A stretch of 64,000 nt of DNA from Variovorax paradoxus B4 (GTDB taxonomy: Bacteria; Pseudomonadota; Gammaproteobacteria; Burkholderiales; Burkholderiaceae_C): the NCBI RefSeq assembly GCF_000463015.1, contig NC_022247.1:4030001-4094000 (forward strand), read 5' to 3'. The notes below the pieces were generated by a model that saw nothing but the letters and a program-made list of their open reading frames with translations, was not told the DNA's origin and searched no databases. This document shows, one piece after another, positions 58,801 through 64,000 of this stretch. Made by a program: the position numbers and the translations under genes. Every line of letters starts with the position of its first letter. Position 1 is the stretch's first letter.

Positions 58801-61800
58801 TCGGGCGCATCGACGCGCCCCCGCCAGTCGTGTTCGGCCAGCGGCACTTCGACCTGCCTTGCCACCCATTGCCACGCGCGCTCTCCCTGGACGAACCCGG
58901 TGCGCAACACCTCATGCCGCTCCAGCACCGCGCGCCACGCCGCCTTGAAGCGTTCGGCATCGAGCCCGTCGATGTCCACGCGCAACTGGTTCAGGTAGGC
59001 GCTGCCGCCGGGCGCGAACAGGCTGTGGAACAGCATGCCGGCCTGCATCGGCGAGAGCGGGTACAGGTCCGCGAGGTTCGCCACCGGCAGTGCCATCGCG
59101 TCGAGCTGCGGCTGGTCGATGGCAGCCAGCGGAAAGTCCGCCGGCGTCACCCCTTCGGCACCGCTCGTGCAATGCCGCACCAGCGCTTCGAGCTCCTCGC
59201 GGAAGCGCTGCATCCAGCCCTCGACCGCGTCGCGGTCGTGGCGTGCGCGGCTGTAGCTCGCGCGCAGCGAGAGCTCGCCGCCGTAGACCTGGCCGTTAAT
59301 CGAGAACTCGTGCGTGAGCGGTGCGCCGCCATCTACCGGCGCGCCACTGGGCTCCTGCGCAAGGCTCCATTGCGCCTGTGCATCGGCACCGCTGTTGTCG
59401 AACTGGCCGAGGTAGTTGAAGACCACCTGTGCCCTGGGCAGTGCGCGCAGCGCCTGCTGCTGCGCGGCATCGCCCAGGTGCTTGAAGACACCATGCCCCA
59501 CGCCCTTGCGCGGAACGCGGCGCAGATTTTCTTTCACGCGCTTGAGTGCCTCGCCTTCCGCGCCGAGCGGATCGAGCGCCACCGGGAACAGCGCAGTGAA
59601 CCAGCCGACGGTGCGCGACAGGTCGATGTGCGGGAACAGGTCCTCGCGGCCATGGCCTTCCAAGTCAACCAACACCCTGTCGTTCCCGCTCCACGCGCAC
59701 AGCGCGCGGCCCAGCGCCGTCAGCAACAGGTCGTTGGCCTGTGTGCGGTAGGCCGCGGGCGCATCTTTCAGGAACGCTTCCGTGGTGGCGTGGTCGAGCC
59801 GCAACTCGACGCTCTCCTGGTCGGCCGCGGTGTTCGATCCATGTGGACGCGCGCATGGCAACGCGGCCGGTACATCGGCCAGCGACTGCCAGTGCGCGAG
59901 CTCGTCGCCATGGGCCCGGGCATAACCCTGCAATGCGACGGCCCAGTCCTTGCAGCTGCTGCCCGCAGCGGGCAGCGCGACGGGCTGGCCCGCAAGGCTC
60001 TGCCGGTACGCGGCCTGCAGGTCCTCGAGCAGGATGCGCCACGACACGCCATCGACCACCAGATGGTGAACGACCAGCAGCAGCCGTGAGTCGCCGTCCG
60101 GCAGCTCGATGGCGAGCGCGCGGAACAGCGGGCCGTGCGCAAGGTCCAGGCTGCGCTGCGCCTCTTCGCACAGCGGCGCCACCTGCGCCGCATCGGCCGC
60201 GCGCCGCACCCACACCAGTTCCGCGAACTGGTCTTCGGGCAGGCTCTCGAAGGCCTGGTAGGCCTGGTGCCACACACCGGCGTCCTGCCGGTAGCGCAGG
60301 CGCAGGCTGTCGTGCTGCCGAACCACCGCGCGCAGCGCCTGCCTGAAGGCCGGCAATTGCAGCGGCTCGCGGTTCTTCAGCAGCACCGCCTGGTTCCAGT
60401 GCGCGCGCACCGGCATGTTCATCTCGAAGAACTCATGCTGGAACGGCAGCAGCGGCGCCTCACCCTGCGCGTCGCCCACCGTGGCAAGCAACGCATCGGC
60501 CGTCACTGCGACGGCCGCGAGCTGCGCCACCGTCTGCCGCTCGAAGATCTGCCTCGGCGCGACCTTCCAGCCGGCCAGGCGCAGGCGCGCCACGATCTGC
60601 AGGCTCAGGATCGAATCGCCGCCGAGCTCGAAGAAATTGTCGCCGCGGCCCACGCGCGAGAGACCCAGCACATCGGTCCATACCGCTGCAATGGTCTCTT
60701 CGGCCGGGCCCCGCGGTGGCTCGAAAGCCTTGCCGTGTTCGGCGGCCGGCTCCGGCAGCGCCCTGCGGTCGACCTTGCCGCTCGGGGCGAGCGGCAGCGC
60801 ATCGACCACCACCAGCGTGCCGGGCACCATGTAGTCGGGCAGCGTGCGGGCGAGTCGCTCCTTCAGCACGGCCGCATCGGCGAGCCGGCCGGCGTGCAGC
60901 GACACATAGCCCACCAGCCGCGCACCGCTCGGCCCGCGCCTTGCGACCACCACGGCTTCGCGCACCTCGGGCTGGGCCAGCAGCTGCGCCTCGATCTCGC
61001 CGAGCTCGATGCGAAAGCCCCGGATCTTCACCTGGTGGTCGATGCGCCCCAGGTATTCGAGCTGCCCGTCGTCGCGCCATCGCACCCAGTCGCCGGTGCG
61101 GTAGAGGCGCCCGCCTTCGGCATCGAAGGGATCCGCCACGAAGCGCTCGGCCGTGAGCGGCGCGCGGTGCAGGTAGCCGCGCGCCAGGCCCTCGCCGCCG
61201 AGGTAGAGCTCGCCGGCCACGTTGCGCGGCACCAGGTTCAGGTCCCCGTCGAGCACGTAGGCGCTGCGGTCGCCCACGGGCCGACCGATCGGTGCATAGC
61301 CTTCGGAGAAACTGGCGGTGCTTTCGACCTTCCACAGCATCGGCGTGACGACCGCCTCGGTCGGGCCGTAGCCGTTGATCAGCAGCGTGGGCTTCAGGTG
61401 CCGGCACACGGCGTCGAAGCCTTCGCGCGACATCGCCTCGCCGCCGAAGGAGTACAGGTGCACCGGCGGGCAGCGGCCGGTGTCGCGCGCCCAGTTGGCC
61501 AGCTGCCGCAGGTAGGCCGGCGGGAAGCCGGCGTTGGTCACCCCGTGGTGCTGCATGGCGTCGAGCGTCTGCTCGGCGGTCCAGAGCGAGGCATCGCGCA
61601 AGAGCAGCGAGGCGCCGCAGCACAGCGCAGTGAAGAGGCGCTCGTGCGCCCCGTCGAACGAGAACGACAGGAAGTGCAGCTCGCGCGACTGCCGCCCCAT
61701 CTCATAGAGCATCGCGGTCTCGACGCAGTGCGCGGCGAACGGGCCGTGCGACACCATCACGCCCTTGGGCATGCCGGTCGAGCCCGAGGTGTAGATGATG

Positions 61801-63773
61801 TAGGCGAGGTTGCCCGCATGCACGGGCACTTGGGGCGCGTCGTCGGGCTCGCCGCCCAGGTCGGCGGTGTCCAGCTGCAGCACGCGCAGGTCGTCCCGCA
61901 GCGGCAGACCTGCCATCACATGGCTTTGCGTGAGGAGCAGCGCAATGCCGCTGTCCTCTACCATGTAGGCCAGGCGGTCGGCGGGGTACTCCGGATCGAG
62001 CGGCACATAGGCGCCGCCGGCCTTCAGGATGCCGAGCAGGCCGATCACGATGTCGAACGAACGCTCCACCGCGATGCCGACGCGCGTCTCGGGTTTCACG
62101 CCCATCGCGATCAACCGGTGCGCCAGGCGATTGGCGCGGCGGTCGAGTTCGCCGTAGCTCAGGACCTCGTCACCGAAGAGCAGCGCGGGCGCATCCGGGT
62201 TGGCCTTCGCGTGCCGGGCCATCAGGTGGTGCACGGGCTCGGTGCTGCTATCACCGGAATCGTTCACGCCCCATGTCGCGAGCCGCTCCTTTTCGCCCGC
62301 GGTGAGCAGGTCGATGTCTCGTGCCGCCTGTTCGGGCCGTTCGTCGAGTGCGCGCAGTACGCCCAGGTAGTGCTCGGCCATGCGGGCGATGCTCTCTGGA
62401 TCGAACAGCTCCTGCGCCACATGGAAACTCGCTTGAACGTGGCCTTGCGCGTCTTCGACGGTGCTCAGTGTCAGCTCGAACTGGGCCGTCTGCGTGCCGA
62501 TCTCGTAGTCCTGCAGCGTGAGGCCGGGCAGCTTGGCGAGCGCGGCCTGCTCGCGGCGCTGGTGGTTGAACATCACCTGGAACAGCGGCGCCGTGCCCAG
62601 GCTGCGTTCGGGCTGCAGGGCTTCGACCAGCTGCTCGAACGGCAGGTCCTGGTGGGCCTGCGCGCCGAGTGCCGCCTCGCGGGTTTGCTGCAGTGCCTGC
62701 CGCAGGCTGGTGCGGCTGCCCAGCACATTGCGCAGCACCTGCGTGTTGACGAAGAAGCCGATGACGCGCTCCGACTCCACCCGGTGACGGTTGGCCACGG
62801 GCACGCCGACGCGAATGTCCTGCTGCGCGGTGTAGCGGTGCAGCAGCACCTGCAGCGCGGTGAGCAGCACCATGAAGAGCGTGGCACCCTCGGCCCGCGC
62901 GCACCGGTGCAGCGCCTCGACCAGAGACTGCGGCAGCGCCATCTCGTGGCGGGCGACCCTGTACTTGCCGTCGCTGCGCCGCGCGTGGTCGGTAGGCAGC
63001 TGCAGCACCGGATGCTCGGCGCCCAGCTGCGCCTTCCAGTAGTCGAGCTGGCGATCCTTCTCGCCGGCTTCGAGCCAGTGGCGCTGCCACGTCGCGTAGT
63101 CGGCGTACTGGATCGGCAGGGGCGCGAGCCGCGGCGCCTGCCCGGCCGCGCGCGCACGGTATTGCGCGGCGAATTCGTCGACCAGGATCTGCATCGACCA
63201 GCCGTCCGACACGATGTGATGCATCACGACGGCCAGCAGGTGTTCGTCGGTGGCCAGGCGGATGAGCGCCACGCGCAGCAGCGGCCCGGCCGTGAGATCG
63301 AACGGCGTTTCGGCCAGGCGCACGGCCGCCTCCCGCGCGCGGTCCTCGCGCACTTCAGCATCGATGCCCGAGAGATCGATGAACGGAATCTCCAGCGCCA
63401 TGCCCTGCCGAATCAGTTGTTCGACATGGCCCTCGGCATCTGCCTGGAACACCGTGCGCAGCGACTCGTGGCGCTCGAGCAAGGCGTCGAAGCTGGCCTT
63501 CAGCGCCTGCGCATCGAGCAGGCCCTTGAGCTTCAGACCGCCCGAGATGTGGTAGGCCGAACTGCCGGGCTCCAGCTGCCACAGGAACCATTGGCGCAGC
63601 TGCGCATACGAGGCGGGGCACTGCGTCTGCGCCGCCGCATCGCGCGCGAGGATCGGGAACTGCCCGATCGCCAGGCCCTCCGCGCGGATCTTCTGGTAGA
63701 CCGCACGGCGCTGCGCCGGATCGAGGCCCGAGAAGCGCTTGCCGATGTGAAGGTGGGTTGCCGTGATTTCCAT
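55896..63773 (-). CDS. Two-module NRPS, C-A-T-E-C-A-T, second residue Thr
   Basis: About 2625 residues. Order: C (HHIVSDGWS near 184), A (A3 near 660), carrier [13 protein letters not shown] (near 1048), epimerisation domain (HHLVVDGVS near 1239, FNYLGQFD), a D-accepting C domain ([23 protein letters not shown] near 1700), A (near 2160) and carrier [11 protein letters not shown] (near 2551). Pocket reading by eye: first A domain DGEGSGGVT, not firmly assignable but with a Glu that suits a basic side chain; second DFWNIGMVH, the published Thr code. Start taken at ATG 63773, which overlaps the upstream stop (TGATG); TTG 63776 is the alternative. Confidence 0.92.
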   Translation of the reverse strand: MEITATHLHIGKRFSGLDPAQRRAVYQKIRAEGLAIGQFPILARDAAAQTQCPASYAQLRQWFLWQLEPGSSAYHISGGLKLKGLLDAQALKASFDALLERHESLRTVFQADAEGHVEQLIRQGMALEIPFIDLSGIDAEVREDRAREAAVRLAETPFDLTAGPLLRVALIRLATDEHLLAVVMHHIVSDGWSMQILVDEFAAQYRARAAGQAPRLAPLPIQYADYATWQRHWLEAGEKDRQLDYWKAQLGAEHPVLQLPTDHARRSDGKYRVARHEMALPQSLVEALHRCARAEGATLFMVLLTALQVLLHRYTAQQDIRVGVPVANRHRVESERVIGFFVNTQVLRNVLGSRTSLRQALQQTREAALGAQAHQDLPFEQLVEALQPERSLGTAPLFQVMFNHQRREQAALAKLPGLTLQDYEIGTQTAQFELTLSTVEDAQGHVQASFHVAQELFDPESIARMAEHYLGVLRALDERPEQAARDIDLLTAGEKERLATWGVNDSGDSSTEPVHHLMARHAKANPDAPALLFGDEVLSYGELDRRANRLAHRLIAMGVKPETRVGIAVERSFDIVIGLLGILKAGGAYVPLDPEYPADRLAYMVEDSGIALLLTQSHVMAGLPLRDDLRVLQLDTADLGGEPDDAPQVPVHAGNLAYIIYTSGSTGMPKGVMVSHGPFAAHCVETAMLYEMGRQSRELHFLSFSFDGAHERLFTALCCGASLLLRDASLWTAEQTLDAMQHHGVTNAGFPPAYLRQLANWARDTGRCPPVHLYSFGGEAMSREGFDAVCRHLKPTLLINGYGPTEAVVTPMLWKVESTASFSEGYAPIGRPVGDRSAYVLDGDLNLVPRNVAGELYLGGEGLARGYLHRAPLTAERFVADPFDAEGGRLYRTGDWVRWRDDGQLEYLGRIDHQVKIRGFRIELGEIEAQLLAQPEVREAVVVARRGPSGARLVGYVSLHAGRLADAAVLKERLARTLPDYMVPGTLVVVDALPLAPSGKVDRRALPEPAAEHGKAFEPPRGPAEETIAAVWTDVLGLSRVGRGDNFFELGGDSILSLQIVARLRLAGWKVAPRQIFERQTVAQLAAVAVTADALLATVGDAQGEAPLLPFQHEFFEMNMPVRAHWNQAVLLKNREPLQLPAFRQALRAVVRQHDSLRLRYRQDAGVWHQAYQAFESLPEDQFAELVWVRRAADAAQVAPLCEEAQRSLDLAHGPLFRALAIELPDGDSRLLLVVHHLVVDGVSWRILLEDLQAAYRQSLAGQPVALPAAGSSCKDWAVALQGYARAHGDELAHWQSLADVPAALPCARPHGSNTAADQESVELRLDHATTEAFLKDAPAAYRTQANDLLLTALGRALCAWSGNDRVLVDLEGHGREDLFPHIDLSRTVGWFTALFPVALDPLGAEGEALKRVKENLRRVPRKGVGHGVFKHLGDAAQQQALRALPRAQVVFNYLGQFDNSGADAQAQWSLAQEPSGAPVDGGAPLTHEFSINGQVYGGELSLRASYSRARHDRDAVEGWMQRFREELEALVRHCTSGAEGVTPADFPLAAIDQPQLDAMALPVANLADLYPLSPMQAGMLFHSLFAPGGSAYLNQLRVDIDGLDAERFKAAWRAVLERHEVLRTGFVQGERAWQWVARQVEVPLAEHDWRGRVDAPEALDRLAGEQLAQGFDLARPPLMRLVLVRVRDDRYHFVWTMHHLLLDGWSTSQLMGEVLRHYAGEAPAAPGGRYADYIAWLQGRNGDADERHWRQELARLDGPTWLANTLPKPAVEHRGHGMHRHEIDAPRTRALLEAARRERVTLNTLVQAAWALLLARHTGQRSVSFGATVAGRPVDLPGAQQMLGLFINTLPVIATLQPDQRVGDWLRVLQARNLVAQDHEHTPLYEVQRWAGQGGQDLFDSLVVFENYPLDQALKQQAPGGLRFGEVRNREETNYPLTLSVHQGDTLVLSYSHARVQFDEPVVHALAAHMDRLLGLLAHAPNARLGDVGLADKLPPPGEALRNTYDDAEPVHRWIERQAKANPRAIALALGDETLGYGELDARANRLAHRLVALGVKPEVKVGIAVERSIDMVVGLLAILKAGGAYVPLDPEYPADRLAYMIEDGAIRLLLTQSHVRAKLPVDDALQVLELDTLDLRGEPAHAPDVAVHVDHLVYVIYTSGSTGRPKGTQLTHRNVARLLDATDGWFRFGAQDVWTNFHSCAFDFSVWEIFGALCTGGKLVIVPYWVSRSPDDFVALLRAQRVTVLNQTPSAFRQLIHSPALDDGERLALRCVIFGGEALEPESLRPWIDRFGDAQPQLVNMYGITETTVHVTYRPIVRADLDEKRSPVGVCIPDLGLWVLDSDLNPLPVGVPGELHVSGAGLARGYLNRAGLSSERFIAAPFGEAGSRLYRTGDLVRWRADGQLDYLGRIDHQVKIRGFRIELGEIEAQLQAQPEVREAVVLARDGPAGARLVAYVSPRAGREMDAAVLRERLSQHLPDYMVPSAIVRLDAVPLNANGKVDRKALPDPELASGTAYAEPQDEFETALAAIWSEVLGVERVGRYDNFFELGGHSLLAVQLVSGARRRFGIELPLRTVFEQPSLMAFAAAVAAVATEPPTGATVSQDRGVERIDALLGELEMEDL

Positions 63774-64000
63774 CAAGCGATCTCCAAACTGTCGATGAAG
63801 GAATCAATGTCCGAAAGAGATTGGGCGACGGGCTTTCTCGCCGCCGCTGCGGCGACGAGGCCCGCCATGGCGGCGAGCACCGGGTGCTGGAAGACGTCTT
63901 TCACGGAGAGTTCCGCATGCATCGCGCCCTGCACGCGGGCCACCACCTGCACCGACATCAGCGAATGGCCGCCGAGCTCGAAGAAGTTGTCGTGGCGGCC
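63773..64000 (-). CDS. Upstream NRPS, C-terminal carrier domain only (truncated)
   Basis: The window holds the last 75 residues of a synthetase: the carrier motif [19 protein letters not shown] with its phosphopantetheine Ser, a helix [15 protein letters not shown], and a short tail [13 protein letters not shown] likely to act as docking segment. The frame stays open to base 64000, so the gene starts outside. Its stop overlaps the next NRPS start, so the three synthetase genes form one transcript read from the right. Confidence 0.9.
   Translation of the reverse strand, partial: GRHDNFFELGGHSLMSVQVVARVQGAMHAELSVKDVFQHPVLAAMAGLVAAAAARKPVAQSLSDIDSFIDSLEIA

Noticed and set aside
55896..63776. 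Start of the two-module NRPS at TTG 63776
   Set aside because: ATG 63773 is the next codon, overlaps the upstream stop as TGATG and is the simpler start. The difference is one residue.

Overview
The window is high-GC DNA, coding-dense on both strands, with genes packed into short operons. Gene content suggests a betaproteobacterium of the Comamonadaceae, most likely Variovorax or a close relative. It has no rRNA, tRNA, CRISPR array or insertion sequence that I can see. No stretch over 300 bases lacks a gene; the longest gaps are 14253-14524, 42038-42276 and 39286-39497. The window cuts a sugar-acid dehydratase gene at its left end and an NRPS gene at its right end.

Region 1 (1-14.3 kb) starts with a sugar-acid operon: IlvD/EDD dehydratase, KDGal kinase and KDPGal aldolase, then a class II aldolase. 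It continues with a small secreted protein, an SDR, a MATE pump, a MarR-MFS pair divergent from a PaaI-type thioesterase across two palindromic operators, and a nitroreductase. A Fur-controlled ferric-iron ABC importer and two glutathione-linked detoxification genes (GST, glyoxalase I) follow. Region 2 (14.3-16.7 kb) is an AT-richer two-gene islet with a polytopic membrane protein and an acyltransferase, probably surface-polysaccharide genes acquired by transfer.

Region 3 (16.7-42 kb) is mostly ordinary chromosome. It carries an Entner-Doudoroff operon (edd-eda plus a HAD hydrolase), OmpA-like proteins, chaC-sodC, a MobA-like transferase, pdxH and an AEC transporter. A ZnuD-like TonB receptor sits beside a His-rich protein, followed by msrA and TetR. 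A PIMT-rhodanese-TolC operon faces waaA and a phosphomannomutase gene. An alkylation-repair pair (Ada-AlkA fusion and ogt) precedes EamA and DUF1345 membrane proteins, an outer-membrane protein, a PhnD-like binding protein and a YghU-like GST.

Region 4 (42.1-64 kb and beyond) is a hydroxamate siderophore locus. A strong Fur box precedes an ECF sigma factor. Next come two very small proteins resembling the isolated DUF4880 N-domain of FecR anti-sigma factors, a PvdE-type ABC exporter, a FhuF-type iron reductase, a PvdF-like formyltransferase, an IucB-like acyltransferase, a PvdA-like ornithine monooxygenase and a TonB receptor without an N-terminal signalling domain. On the opposite strand, across a bidirectional terminator, lie three overlapping NRPS genes. 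The parts seen here read ...T / C-A-T-E-C-A-T / C-A-T-TE. By my hand reading of the specificity pockets the last three residues are an undetermined, probably basic and epimerised residue, then Thr, then Asp. The likely logic is that iron loss frees the sigma gene from Fur, the sigma factor turns on synthesis, export, uptake and reduction genes, and the small DUF4880-like proteins may tune it. The product could belong to the lipopeptide or hydroxyaspartate siderophores known from this family (variochelin, vacidobactin), but the upstream NRPS genes are outside the window.
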